Source: Labrenzia sp. PHM005
GTDB lineage: Bacteria > Pseudomonadota > Alphaproteobacteria > Rhizobiales > Stappiaceae
Direction of reading: 5' to 3'
Length of the DNA stretch: 64,000 nucleotides
Assembly: GCF_006517275.1 (NCBI RefSeq)
Contig: NZ_CP041191.1
Span: 4,583,001 to 4,647,000, forward strand
Shown one piece after another: positions 1-8,553 of this stretch (its first letter is position 1; each line of letters begins with the position of its first letter). A program made the translations under genes and the position numbers. Under the pieces are notes generated by a model. That model was not told the DNA's origin, made no database searches, and saw nothing but the letters and a program-made list of their open reading frames with translations.

Positions 1-1311
1 CTTGGCATTGAGGGCGTTGAGACGGGCATCAATGGCTGCCTGAATGGCGGTCTCATCAATGCCGGACAGATCCGCCTGGACGGGGTGCACACCAAGAAGT
101 GCTGCCGATGCTGAATAGACAGCTAGTTTAGCCGGATCCTTGCCCGCTTCTCCGGCCAAGCTGTGTAGTGCCTGGATCGCCGCAGCGGTGTTCAGGTCGT
201 CGTTGAGCGCGTCCAGAACTTCGGCCGCAGGCGGGACATCGGTCTCAATCGGATCCGGCCATTTGCCCAGAAGGTTTTCCGCCTCTTCCAGCTTGCGGAC
301 GGAGAAGTCGATCGGCTCCTTGTAATGGGTCATCAGCATGGCAAGGCGCAGAACTTCGCCCGGCCACTTACGGCCGCCAAAGTTCTCTGTCTCCAGCAGT
401 TCGCGGATGGTGAAGAAGTTGCCCTCCGATTTGGACATCTTCTTGCCTTCAATCTGCACAAAGCCGTTGTGGACCCAATAATTGGACATTGTTTTTGTGC
501 CATGGGCGCAGCGGGATTGGGCAATTTCGTTTTCATGGTGCGGGAAGATCAGATCAAGCCCGCCTCCATGAATATCAAACACCTTGCCCAGGTGATGCTC
601 ACTCATCACCGAGCATTCGATGTGCCAGCCCGGACGGCCCCGGCCCCAGGGGCTGTCCCAGCCGGGCTCTTCCGGTGACGATAGCTTCCAGAGCACAAAG
701 TCGCCCGGGTTTTTCTTGTGATTGTCGACCGCGATCCGGGCGCCAGCGATCTGCTCATCGAGCTTGCGCTTGGAAAGCCCGCCATAGTCCGGCATCGAGA
801 CAGTATCGAACAGCACTTCGCCGCCATCCGCTGTATCCGCAACATAGGCGTGACCTTTGGCAACCAGGTCTTCGATCATCTGGATCATGCCGGTAATGTG
901 CTCGGTCGCCCGCGGCTCGTGGCTTGGTTCCAAGGTCCCTAAAGCAGCGACATCCTTGTGGTATTGATCCGCGGTTTTCTTGGTTACCTTGGCGATCGCT
1001 TCATTGAGCTCCATGTCCGGAAAGTCGCGCAAGGCCCGTGCGTTGATCTTGTCATCAACGTCGGTGATGTTGCGCGCATAGGTGACATGGTCCACGCCAT
1101 AAAGATGGCGCAGCAACCGGTACAAAACGTCAAAAACAATCGCGGGCCGCGCATTGCCGATGTGGGCAAAGTCATAAACCGTCGGTCCGCAGACATAGAG
1201 ACGCACGTTGCTGTCATCGATCGCCTGAAAGTTTTCCTTCTGGCGTGTCAATGTGTTGGTGAGCTTCAAGCCCTTGTAGGTGCCGGATTTCGCTGGTTCA
1301 GCGGCGCTCAT
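1..1311 (-). CDS. cysS: cysteinyl-tRNA synthetase, 3' end outside window
   Basis: Class I aminoacyl-tRNA synthetase that charges tRNA-Cys. Reading the minus strand from the ATG at 1311 gives 437 codons without a stop up to the window edge; the family is usually about 460 residues, so only the C-terminal end is missing. The class I signatures are visible: Cys41 in the [13 protein letters not shown] block (zinc ligand plus the HIGH motif at about 50-53) and KKMSKSEGN (KMSKS at about 291-295). Further family zinc ligands fit the HIECSVM and HHENE segments. The automatic open-reading-frame logic misses this gene because it has no stop inside the window. Very secure. Confidence 0.97.
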   Translation of the reverse strand, partial: MSAAEPAKSGTYKGLKLTNTLTRQKENFQAIDDSNVRLYVCGPTVYDFAHIGNARPAIVFDVLYRLLRHLYGVDHVTYARNITDVDDKINARALRDFPDMELNEAIAKVTKKTADQYHKDVAALGTLEPSHEPRATEHITGMIQMIEDLVAKGHAYVADTADGGEVLFDTVSMPDYGGLSKRKLDEQIAGARIAVDNHKKNPGDFVLWKLSSPEEPGWDSPWGRGRPGWHIECSVMSEHHLGKVFDIHGGGLDLIFPHHENEIAQSRCAHGTKTMSNYWVHNGFVQIEGKKMSKSEGNFFTIRELLETENFGGRKWPGEVLRLAMLMTHYKEPIDFSVRKLEEAENLLGKWPDPIETDVPPAAEVLDALNDDLNTAAAIQALHSLAGEAGKDPAKLAVYSASAALLGVHPVQADLSGIDETAIQAAIDARLNALNAK

Positions 1312-1587
1312 GTCAAACGGTCTCCTGGCCGGCTGGCCGGGCGGTCCGTCTACAAGGAATTTTGCCAAGAGGGAACGGCCACAGCCAGCGGTGTCGCTAG
1401 CTGCAAATAATTGTGATCGTAATGATGGTACGTTTGGCCGTCATCATGGCTGAGGTTATGGACCGGAACAGACGGGCCGGTCAAGGTCACTTTTTCATGG
1501 AGAAGCTCTGCCCGGCCGGTTCTGCCATTGGCCCCTGCGCCGCCCTCCTCTAATCTGCCGTTACGGGAATCAGAGAGGGGCTGTCCC

Positions 1588-3264
1588 ATGCGGGAGACAA
1601 ACATTGGTAAACGGCGGTTACGCCAGATTGTTATAGCTGCGCTTGCCACAATCGGCCTAGTCGCAGGCTCGGCACCTGGACTGGCGCAATCGGGGCCTGC
1701 GCCAACGCCCAAACCGCAAGCCGCATCAGTTCCGGCCCCAACCTTTCTCGAACCACAAACGCCCATTGCACGCGCTCTTCAAGCAGCCCTCTCTCCGGAC
1801 GTGTCCGAACGAGCGATACGATTTTACGGGGAACGGGCATTTGCGCCAATCTGGTTCACTGAGGACGGCATCACGGAAAATGCTCACCTTGTGGTGGCGG
1901 CAATGGCTGCGGCCAATGACCATGCGTTAAATCCGGATAACTATGGTCCCCTGCGACTGGTCGATCAGGCCGCTGCGGCACAGTCTCCAGATGAATGGGC
2001 TGCTTTTGAGCTGGAACTGACCAAACAATACATCCGCTATGCGACGCATCTCTCCTCCGGCCGGGTCCAACCCAATAAGGTCAACAAGGCGCTCAATCTC
2101 TTTCCGGACCGCCCAGACCCAGAGATGTTGTTGGAACAAGCGGTTGATGCGGTCGACTTCAGCACGTTTTTAGAGGCACTTGCCCCGCGCTCAGACAATT
2201 ACGCGCGGCTGAAACGGCGCTTGGCACAATACCGCGAAAAGGCCGCAGCTGGAGGTTTCACAGCCGTTCCTGAGGGTGAAGTACTAAAGCCAGGTATGAG
2301 TGACCCGCGCGTTGCAGCGCTCCGCCAGCGTCTTGTCGAAGAAGATATTCAGATAGCGGCACACCACAGCGGTGAAACTTATGACCACGGCCTTGTAGAG
2401 GCGGTGAAGATCTTTCAGAACTTGCACGGTCTGGCTGACGACGGGGTCATCGGCAAGGAAACCTTTGCCAGGCTGAACATCCCCTTGCAGGAAAAACTGA
2501 TCCAGATGGAGCTCAACATGGAGCGCCGCCGCTGGATGCGCGACGATCTGGGCAGCTTCTATGTCTTTGTCAATCTGGCTGATCAGGAACTGAAGGTGGT
2601 CAAGGAGGGCAAAACGATCCACACAGCTCCTGTGGTGGTCGGCAAACCCTATCATGCAACGCCGGTGTTTTCAGATCAGCTTGACTATGTGGAGATTAAC
2701 CCCTTTTGGAATGTGCCCTATTCCATTGCAACGGCGGAGTATTTGCCAAAGCTGAAAAAGAATGCCGGCGCGCTTTCGGGCAAAAACATCCGCGTGTTTC
2801 GGGACGGCAGTGAAGTGGCCGCAACACAAATTGCCTGGAACAACTATTCCCGTGGAAACTTTCCTTTCCGGCTGCGCCAGGATCCGGGCAACAGCAATGC
2901 GCTGGGCCGTATCAAATTCATGTTCCCGAACAAATTTAACATCTACATCCACGACACACCGTCAAAATCGCTCTTTTCACGAGCCGAACGGGCTTTCAGC
3001 CACGGCTGTATCCGGGTGTCTGATCCCTTTGCACTTGCGGATGTTCTCCTTTCACATAAATCGGCGTCTCCAGGACATTGGGAAAACATTCGGGACACCG
3101 ATAAACGGACCGTTGTTAAACCGGGTATCCCGATTGAAGTTCACCTCACCTATCTGACGGCCTGGATGAACAAAGACGGCGCGACCCATTTCCGCAAAGA
3201 TATTTATGGCCGCGACGAGAAATTGCTGGATGCACTCCGAAAGGCCATGACTGAAAATCTGTGA
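1588..3264 (+). CDS. L,D-transpeptidase, YcbB-like, with peptidoglycan-binding domain
   Basis: Exported cell-wall enzyme expected to make 3-3 cross-links in peptidoglycan. The chosen ATG is preceded by a GAGAGGGG ribosome site eight bases upstream; an in-frame ATG at 1528 lacks one. The protein (558 aa) starts with a basic stretch and a hydrophobic segment ending near GLAQ, so a signal peptide or signal anchor. An N-terminal scaffold region is followed by a PG_binding_1-like segment (about residues 225-305) and a YkuD catalytic domain (about 320-510). The catalytic signature SHGCIRV is present with His472 and the nucleophile Cys474. It stands alone, between cysS and a small membrane-protein gene. 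The domain order matches the YcbB/LdtD group; the crosslink type is inferred from the family. Confidence 0.93.
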   Translation: MRETNIGKRRLRQIVIAALATIGLVAGSAPGLAQSGPAPTPKPQAASVPAPTFLEPQTPIARALQAALSPDVSERAIRFYGERAFAPIWFTEDGITENAHLVVAAMAAANDHALNPDNYGPLRLVDQAAAAQSPDEWAAFELELTKQYIRYATHLSSGRVQPNKVNKALNLFPDRPDPEMLLEQAVDAVDFSTFLEALAPRSDNYARLKRRLAQYREKAAAGGFTAVPEGEVLKPGMSDPRVAALRQRLVEEDIQIAAHHSGETYDHGLVEAVKIFQNLHGLADDGVIGKETFARLNIPLQEKLIQMELNMERRRWMRDDLGSFYVFVNLADQELKVVKEGKTIHTAPVVVGKPYHATPVFSDQLDYVEINPFWNVPYSIATAEYLPKLKKNAGALSGKNIRVFRDGSEVAATQIAWNNYSRGNFPFRLRQDPGNSNALGRIKFMFPNKFNIYIHDTPSKSLFSRAERAFSHGCIRVSDPFALADVLLSHKSASPGHWENIRDTDKRTVVKPGIPIEVHLTYLTAWMNKDGATHFRKDIYGRDEKLLDALRKAMTENL

Positions 3265-3391
3265 AATTTCATAGAGATAATACGTGTTTAGAAAGCTGAA
3301 CGCCAGCTGAACGCGGCGCTCAGCATGAGTTCAAGGCCGGAAATCTAATCTCCAGGGCAATCGCACGGCGTTGCCTTTTGGAGATAAAAAA

Positions 3392-3580
3392 ATGTTGAAC
3401 CGGCTTTTTGTGATCATCTTTCTTCTCATCGTTCTGGGCGGACCGTTTATCGCACTGATCGCCATCACGGATGGCACCAAGGCCTTCGGCAGCGAACTTC
3501 AACAAAAAAGTCTGTGTTTAATGACCGGAACCGGCTGTGGAGATGGAAACTTGGTTGTCACCGTCGCCAGCCGCCTATAA
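3392..3580 (+). CDS. small single-pass membrane protein, unknown
   Basis: A 62-residue ORF with a GGAG ribosome site eight bases before the ATG at 3392. The N-terminus is one long hydrophobic helix (residues 2-27, about 24 residues of Leu/Ile/Phe/Val), followed by a short polar tail with two cysteines (CLMTGTGC). It could be a type I or II small membrane protein. No family is recognised. The putative promoter of the downstream ArsR gene lies inside its last codons. The good ribosome site and the clear membrane helix argue that it is real, but no homology was tested. Confidence 0.55.
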   Translation: MLNRLFVIIFLLIVLGGPFIALIAITDGTKAFGSELQQKSLCLMTGTGCGDGNLVVTVASRL

Positions 3581-3613
3581 TAGTCTTTAAAGCTGAGAAT
3601 TATTCTCAAGCTT
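3555..3613 (+). promoter_or_regulatory. promoter and overlapping palindromic operator of the ArsR-family gene
   Basis: A TTGTCA -35-like hexamer (3555-3560) and a perfect TATAAT (3576-3581) are separated by 15 bp. Immediately downstream sits a perfect inverted repeat GAGAAT-T-ATTCTC (3595-3607) extended outward by AAGCT on the left and AAGCTT on the right (3590-3613). The dyad falls at the expected transcription start, 34 bp before the ArsR-family ATG, which is where an autorepressor would bind. That the neighbouring regulator binds here is inference. Confidence 0.6.
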
Positions 3614-3646
3614 GCGCAGAGTAAGAGAGTTTGGCAAGGTCTGTAG

Positions 3647-4000
3647 ATGGACTTTAAATCGCTTGAAAACAAAGCGGAGACAGCCGCGGAGTTTCTGAAA
3701 CTGATGGCATCAGCGCCTCGGCTGCTGCTTTTGTGCCTTGTTTTGGAAGAAGAACGCAGCGTTGGCGAACTGGCTGAAAAGACCGGCATGCGTATGCCGA
3801 CCGTGTCACAACAACTGGCTCTTTTAAGAGCTCAAGGCCTTGTGACAACCCGGCGCGAAGGCACCACTATCTACTATAGCCTGGCGAGTGAACCGGTCAG
3901 AGACATGATGGCGATGCTGTACAAGCACTTTTGTGCCGACCCGGAGATGCCTGTTGCCGCCCGTTTGCAAACGCTCGACGGTGAAAATTCGCGCCGGTAA
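3647..4000 (+). CDS. ArsR-family repressor, BigR/SqrR-like (sulfane-sulfur sensing type)
   Basis: A 117-residue winged-helix repressor. The recognition region reads MPTVSQQLALLRAQGLV followed by the wing TTRREGTTIYYSL. The two cysteines, Cys30 in the LLLLC helix and Cys96 near the C-terminus, are 66 residues apart. From memory this is the same spacing as the thiol pair of BigR (Cys42/Cys108) and SqrR (Cys41/Cys107), which form a sulfur-bridged disulfide with persulfides. The ArsR metal site is not evident. A palindrome overlaps its promoter, so it is probably autoregulated. Unusually, no sulfide-quinone reductase or ETHE1-type dioxygenase gene is next to it; the metallo-beta-lactamase-fold gene two loci away is not a clear member of that family. 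Family assignment strong, ligand inferred. Confidence 0.85.
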   Translation: MDFKSLENKAETAAEFLKLMASAPRLLLLCLVLEEERSVGELAEKTGMRMPTVSQQLALLRAQGLVTTRREGTTIYYSLASEPVRDMMAMLYKHFCADPEMPVAARLQTLDGENSRR

Positions 4001-4017
4001 GAATTGGCGGACTGTTT

Positions 4018-4533
4018 CTAATCCGTAAGGTAGTCACCACACCGCGGCGGCTCGGCGGTTCCCCATGGCATCAAAGGCACTGTCGACGTGGAGTTTTTCG
4101 GACTGCCTTCGATCAGCTTGTCCGAATAGACCATATAGACCAGCACATTCCGTTTGATGTCGCAGCCGCGCACGATCCGCATTTTTTTGAACATGAATGA
4201 GCGACCCTGGCGGAACATCTCTTCGCCTTGCTCAAAATTCTCTTTGATCTCCACCGGGCCAACCTGGCGGCATGCAAGAGAAATGTCTGAGACTTCTTCG
4301 GCAACACCCAACCAGCCTGACACTCCGCCTTTTTCCGGCACTGTAAAATGGCAGGCGACACCGGCGACAATCGGATCATCGATGGCATAAGTTGCCAGTT
4401 TGTGATCTGGTGTCAGGAACTTCCAGACCGTAGATTTCTTGAAAATCAAATCCGGCTCGTCACTGGCATAAACTGGCCCGACCACCTGAAGACATAGGGC
4501 TAGAATAAAAACAGCTGCAGCACGTAACCGCAT
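4018..4533 (-). CDS. creA: CreA family protein
   Basis: A 171-residue exported protein with an N-terminal signal peptide (cleavage expected after VYASD near residue 24). It carries the conserved blocks of the CreA family (PF05981): STVWKF, DDPxVxGVxC, GGxxGxLGxAEE with SDISLACRQVGP, and near the end YSDKLIEGSPKNSTSTVPLMPWG. Several cysteines are conserved with E. coli CreA. The biochemical role of CreA is not established. It is a single gene convergent with the ArsR-family gene (17 bp apart). Confidence 0.93.
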   Translation of the reverse strand: MRLRAAAVFILALCLQVVGPVYASDEPDLIFKKSTVWKFLTPDHKLATYAIDDPIVAGVACHFTVPEKGGVSGWLGVAEEVSDISLACRQVGPVEIKENFEQGEEMFRQGRSFMFKKMRIVRGCDIKRNVLVYMVYSDKLIEGSPKNSTSTVPLMPWGTAEPPRCGDYLTD

Positions 4534-4604
4534 TCGAAATCCTCCGGTTCTTAAAACTCATTTTCATGTGGGGTGCCGCTTCAACGTATCAACCACCCGC
4601 CCCC

Positions 4605-4645
4605 TTAGAAAGACAACCACCCGCGCGACAGAATCGCACGGGTGG
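4605..4645 (-). terminator. likely terminator hairpin downstream of the metallo-beta-lactamase-fold gene
   Basis: CCACCCG (4617-4623) and CGGGTGG (4639-4645) form a seven-pair stem, with GCGA/TCGC pairing again inside. Read on the minus strand the stem is followed by TTGTCTTTCT, a moderately T-rich tail. It would end transcripts coming from the gene at 4936-6210 after they cross the repeat element at 4671-4939. The tail is imperfect, so a different structural role is possible. Confidence 0.45.
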
Positions 4646-4670
4646 CTGGAATTATCGTCTTTTAAAGAGG

Positions 4671-4939
4671 CTAGAGCGCCGGTCGTAAACGTGAAAACGT
4701 TTGATGGCTTTGGGCGGCACATCCGGATAGGCGCGGCACGCAGCGCGATGCGGGCCATCGGGCAAGAGGTGCAACGCAGCCGGTGGATCGCCAAAAGCCA
4801 CCCGGAGGGCCTCGTCTCATTGGCCTGCTGACGTGCGTTGGCCCACCCTTATGGTGCCAGCACCACTGCGGGCGGACCACCTTGCCAGCAATCAAATGAG
4901 ACGGGTCAAACGCTTCTATGTTTTCGCCCGGCGCTCTAG
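4671..4939. repeat. inverted-repeat-bounded non-coding element
   Basis: The left arm (4671-4705) begins CTAGAGCGCCGG and ends CGTTTGA. The reverse complement of the right arm (4905-4939) begins with the same CTAGAGCGCCGG and ends GCGTTTGA; about 28 of 35 positions match. Inside is a second, smaller dyad, CGTCTCATT (4813-4821) against AATGAGACG (about 4894-4902), each arm also carrying TGCTG/CAGCA. The TAG stop codon of the metallo-beta-lactamase-fold gene is supplied by the outer edge of the right arm. No convincing coding frame is present and no target-site duplication is seen. It looks like a dispersed palindromic or MITE-like element, or a long structured 3' UTR. Confidence 0.55.
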
Positions 4940-6210
4940 ACCTGAGCTTTCTCCAGGACTTTTTCTTCCGTCTCAATTTCGTTTTCCAGCAAGAGCGCGT
5001 CGTCGTCATCCGCCCCTTGCTCAGTGAGGCTTGCCATCAAAGATGCGGCGAACTCACTATCAGAGACCAATTCCGCCGCTTCTTCGCCGCCGCTTTCAGC
5101 TTCGGCTGCCTCATCCGTTTGCTCAACAGTTTCACGTTCTTCCAGATGGATCACATTGAGAGCCTCCGGTTCACTGGCTGGCTCGTCCGGTGAAGCAGGC
5201 TGATCTTCAACGATCTCCAAAACTGTTTCAGCGAGCTCGGGCTCTTCTGCAACCGGCACAGATTGCGTCAAGGCATCCTCAAGGTCAGCACAGCGTTCCC
5301 GGGTCCAGACTTGCGGCTGATCCAGACCTTGGGCTTCATCATAGGCCCGGGCAACGTTGAAGGGCAGATGAGCGTCAAAACCGGACGCAGAGCCAAACCT
5401 TGGCTGCAAGGCATCGCTGATCGATTGATAGGTATCCCGCAATCCCATTTTGCTTTCGGTGCAGGCCGTCGCCGCATCACGAAGCGTGATGACATAATCC
5501 CGGGTGGTTTCAATAGCAGTCGCCACCTCGGAATTCCCGACAACAGGCGTTCCGTGTCCCGGCATCAGAGCATTCGGGCGGAAAGCCATCAGCCGGTCCA
5601 GAGCTCTCGGCCAGTCGGTCAGATGCGCATCACCGCAATAAGGTGCGGTTCTGGACTGCACAAGATCGCCGGCAAACAGCACCCCGCTGTCAGCAACCCA
5701 GACGACCAGATCGCCCATGGTATGGCCGCGACCAAGATGCATCAGCCGCACTTCTTTGCCGCCAAGATCCACGGACATCGACGAGGCAATCGTCATTGAT
5801 GGAATGGCAAGCGGCGGCAGTGGCTGGCCAGCCGGATAGATCTCAGGGAAACGGGATTTCAACACATCCCGGTCATCCAAACCCCGGGTTTCCATCATGC
5901 GCTTGGTCAGATCCGAAGCGATCACCTCACCGGCGTCAAAGGCAGCTGCTCCGGCCGTGCTGTCGCCGTGGAAATGGGTAAGCAACAAAACCTTGATTGG
6001 CTTGTCGGAGATTTCGCGGATTTTATTCAGAACCTTCTGCCCAAGCGCTTCTGTTGGCTGAGCGTCGACCACAAGCAGGCCACGGTCTCCGACAATCACG
6101 CCCGTGTTCGGACATCCCTCAGCACTAATGGCATAACAGCCGGGCCCGAGTTCATGGATCTTTGCTTCATCTCCGGGGGCAGTATCAGACTTCGTGTCTG
6201 CTTTGTTCAT
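4936..6210 (-). CDS. metallo-beta-lactamase-fold hydrolase with atypical metal motif and acidic tail
   Basis: A 424-residue protein with an N-terminal MBL-fold domain (about residues 15-235) and no signal peptide. The usual HxHxDH metal motif reads HFHGDS (His79, His81, Asp83, Ser84), so the metal-2 histidine is replaced by serine. Later ligands look normal: GRGHTMGD, the AGD of LFAGDLV, and MPGHG. Residues from about 310 onward are a Glu/Asp/Ala-rich low-complexity region, probably disordered. The substrate is unknown. It is transcribed away from the MarR gene, and its stop codon lies in an inverted repeat. A glyoxalase II or persulfide dioxygenase role is not supported by the motif. The fold call is firm. 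Confidence 0.88.
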   Translation of the reverse strand: MNKADTKSDTAPGDEAKIHELGPGCYAISAEGCPNTGVIVGDRGLLVVDAQPTEALGQKVLNKIREISDKPIKVLLLTHFHGDSTAGAAAFDAGEVIASDLTKRMMETRGLDDRDVLKSRFPEIYPAGQPLPPLAIPSMTIASSMSVDLGGKEVRLMHLGRGHTMGDLVVWVADSGVLFAGDLVQSRTAPYCGDAHLTDWPRALDRLMAFRPNALMPGHGTPVVGNSEVATAIETTRDYVITLRDAATACTESKMGLRDTYQSISDALQPRFGSASGFDAHLPFNVARAYDEAQGLDQPQVWTRERCADLEDALTQSVPVAEEPELAETVLEIVEDQPASPDEPASEPEALNVIHLEERETVEQTDEAAEAESGGEEAAELVSDSEFAASLMASLTEQGADDDDALLLENEIETEEKVLEKAQV

Positions 6211-6618
6211 GACAGCCTCGCTTTCCCGTCAACAGGTTCGGTGATATTTCACCGTGTCCAGGATGTGAATAGTTTGTATTTGCCCTAGACTCACTGCTTT
6301 CAGGGTCGATTCGCAAATTTTGACGCACTCTTTCCTTAACTGTTCCTTTCTTATCAACAGATAGGTCTAGTAATTCGGCAAAAGAGGGGTTTTTCTAAGG
6401 CATCTCAAGGGTCGGAACTAAGCAAAGACTCGGTAAATTTTCAAATCGACCGGCGAGTGCTTTCCTGTCTGTTTTGTCAGGCTATAGTATTGCTTAAAGT
6501 CATCATCGGGATCCGTTCGATTGATTGTCAAAGCCCCTCATACCCGCCGCTTCAACATCGCCAGGCGAGCTGCCATGCTCTGGTCCTGCAAATCCACAAC
6601 GCGCGATCTTTTTTTAAA
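6211..6618. other. divergent intergenic region
   Basis: 408 bp between the minus-strand MBL-fold gene and the plus-strand MarR gene, visibly A+T-rich, and therefore expected to hold both promoters. I could not pick a convincing -35/-10 pair or MarR palindrome by eye. An in-frame upstream extension of the MarR ORF to 6457 crosses this region but its translation does not look like protein. Confidence 0.5.
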
Positions 6619-7092
6619 ATGACCAAGTCCAATCGAGACACACATGGAAAATCAGGAACCCCGGTTCTTAAACTTAACCGGTTCCTACCCTACCGGCTGA
6701 ACAATCTGGCAGAAGCCGTCAGCCGGTCGTTCTCAAAAATATATGCGGACGAGTTCGGGATCGGCATCCCGGAGTGGCGGGTGGTCGCAACCCTTGGCGA
6801 ACATGCCGCGATGACCGCCCGCGATATTGGCCAGGCGACTTCGATGCATAAAACCAAGGTCAGCCGGGCCGTTGCTGCCTTGGAGAAAAAGGGTTTTTTG
6901 GAACGGGGGCCCAGTCTGCATGATCAGCGCGAACAGCTCCTGAAGCTCAGCACTGAAGGCCGGGCCATGTATGAGGCATTGATCCCCAAAGCGCTGGCTT
7001 ATTCAAACGGCCTTGAATCTGCGCTCACAGAGGAGCAGCGGGCGGTGTTGGATCAAATCTTCGAGAGGCTTCACGCAGCGGCAGAAGAATAG
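6619..7092 (+). CDS. MarR-family transcriptional regulator
   Basis: A 157-residue winged-helix regulator. The chosen ATG at 6619 gives a normal MarR length; the longer frame from 6457 adds 54 residues of unlikely sequence. The characteristic core is visible: IPEWRVVATLGEH, then MTARDIGQATSMHKTKVSRAV (helix-turn-helix) and LEKKGFLERG...HDQREQLLKLSTEG (wing). No Shine-Dalgarno stands out. It is divergent from the MBL-fold gene, which is therefore a plausible target together with its own promoter; this is inferred from position only. Confidence 0.9.
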   Translation: MTKSNRDTHGKSGTPVLKLNRFLPYRLNNLAEAVSRSFSKIYADEFGIGIPEWRVVATLGEHAAMTARDIGQATSMHKTKVSRAVAALEKKGFLERGPSLHDQREQLLKLSTEGRAMYEALIPKALAYSNGLESALTEEQRAVLDQIFERLHAAAEE

Positions 7093-7218
7093 TCCCAGAC
7101 CTGTATCAAATTAACCGAACATGAGAGCTTTCCTTGCTATGGATAGGCTTCAAGGGGATACTGATTTGGCTGTTTGAACGGCCCGGCGCGGGGATTTGAG
7201 CGCCGATGGGGATTTGCA

Positions 7219-8553
7219 ATGAAGCTTCGCTGTCATGTCGCGTCTTGGGCGATGTCATGCGCGCTGGCCATTTTGCCGGCGATGCTGGTCCATGCTGGCC
7301 CGGCGATAGCGGCCAGCTGCAAAAGCCTCAGCTCCGAACTCTCCCGCCTTCAGTCGACTGCTGGTAGATCATCTTCAGGTTCCCAAAAGTGGCAATCAGC
7401 AAAACGTCAGCAGCAAAAAGCCCTGACTGCCGCAGAACGGGACCTTGGATATCTCGGGTGTTCCACAGCCTCCAACGCGCAGTGCAAGGCCTTGACGAAA
7501 AAGGTCAAACGGATGCGGTCCAATCTTGCTGCGATTGACAGGCAACTGACCAAATCTGGTGGTGCACCGGCCGGGACGAAAAAACGGATCCGGCAGATCC
7601 AGGCAGCTCTCAAACGACAAGGCTGCGGTGCAAAACCGGCAACCCGCAAGGCGTCGGTAAAACCAGATACCGGCGATGCCCCACGGTCGTTTCTGGCCCG
7701 GCTGTTCAATCCGCAACAAGCAAACAAAAAGCGGGAGACCGCTGCAGAAGTTACGGCAAGAAGCAACAGTGGTTCCGGTAGAAAGCGGCTGCGGCTGCCC
7801 TCCGGTGGAACTTTCCGGACCTTATGTGTGCGCACCTGTGACGGGTACTTTTTCCCGGTCAGTTTCTCGACCGGAAAACGGCAATTTGCCAATGATGCAG
7901 CTCGCTGCACGGAGATTTGTCCTGCCTCTGAAACCGAGCTCTATGTTTACAAGAACCCGGGCGGCGATTCGACCAAGATGATGTCGCTGGCAGGAACGCT
8001 TTATACCGATCAGCCCTTCGCATACCGCTACAAGACTGAATTTGTTGAAGGCTGCAGTTGCCGCCAGGCCGGTCAATCCAAATCCCGGTCCGCGTGGACG
8101 GAACTGAAAGCAGGCACACACTCAAAGAGCCGGATCTTTTTTGCAGATATCAGCAGCGGAATGCCGTCCGCTTCCACCAGCACAACCGTCCGTGCATTCG
8201 ATGGTGCCGTCTCTGACCTGCCCTCGCCCTTGGCCCGCATTCCGCTGACCAAAGATCAGCTGCCATTTTATGAAGACCCCGACACGCTCGCCAATATGGA
8301 AAAGGGCTTTGATGTGACCGCAAGCCTTAGCAAGGTCTTCAAAAGACTGGAAAAATCGGTCGCAAGCAATTCACAATCCACGCCTACCGGCGAGCTGCCC
8401 TTGTTGCGCAGCCAAAGGGCAGCAGGAGACGGCGGCCTTGAGACCGCGTCAATCCCGCCAGTTTTCAAACCCGACGACCCGGGTTTCCGCCCGGCGCCGG
8501 ACCGGGACGTCCCGGTTAGGGTAGTCGGTCCAGAATTTTTTGTCGCCCAATAA
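7219..8553 (+). CDS. secreted DUF2865 protein
   Basis: A 444-residue protein with a signal peptide (hydrophobic stretch [15 protein letters not shown], cleavage near AIAAS). Residues about 35-140 form a Lys/Arg/Gln-rich, probably coiled-coil region with periodic cysteines. The central part (about 205-300) contains the DUF2865 signature [14 protein letters not shown], then CTEICP and GCSC. The C-terminus is Pro-rich ([13 protein letters not shown]). DUF2865 proteins are alphaproteobacterial and uncharacterised. The gene converges on gltX, and the two coding ends overlap by 38 bp. Confidence 0.85.
   Translation: MKLRCHVASWAMSCALAILPAMLVHAGPAIAASCKSLSSELSRLQSTAGRSSSGSQKWQSAKRQQQKALTAAERDLGYLGCSTASNAQCKALTKKVKRMRSNLAAIDRQLTKSGGAPAGTKKRIRQIQAALKRQGCGAKPATRKASVKPDTGDAPRSFLARLFNPQQANKKRETAAEVTARSNSGSGRKRLRLPSGGTFRTLCVRTCDGYFFPVSFSTGKRQFANDAARCTEICPASETELYVYKNPGGDSTKMMSLAGTLYTDQPFAYRYKTEFVEGCSCRQAGQSKSRSAWTELKAGTHSKSRIFFADISSGMPSASTSTTVRAFDGAVSDLPSPLARIPLTKDQLPFYEDPDTLANMEKGFDVTASLSKVFKRLEKSVASNSQSTPTGELPLLRSQRAAGDGGLETASIPPVFKPDDPGFRPAPDRDVPVRVVGPEFFVAQ

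Noticed and set aside
4605..4940. Candidate for 6S RNA, tmRNA, SRP RNA or RNase P RNA because of strong structure between two minus-strand genes
   Set aside because: None of the conserved cores of these RNAs was found; the structure is explained by the inverted repeats.
4936..6210. Persulfide dioxygenase (Blh/ETHE1) partner for the BigR-like regulator
   Set aside because: The metal motif HFHGDS and overall sequence do not match that family, and a separate gene (creA) lies between.
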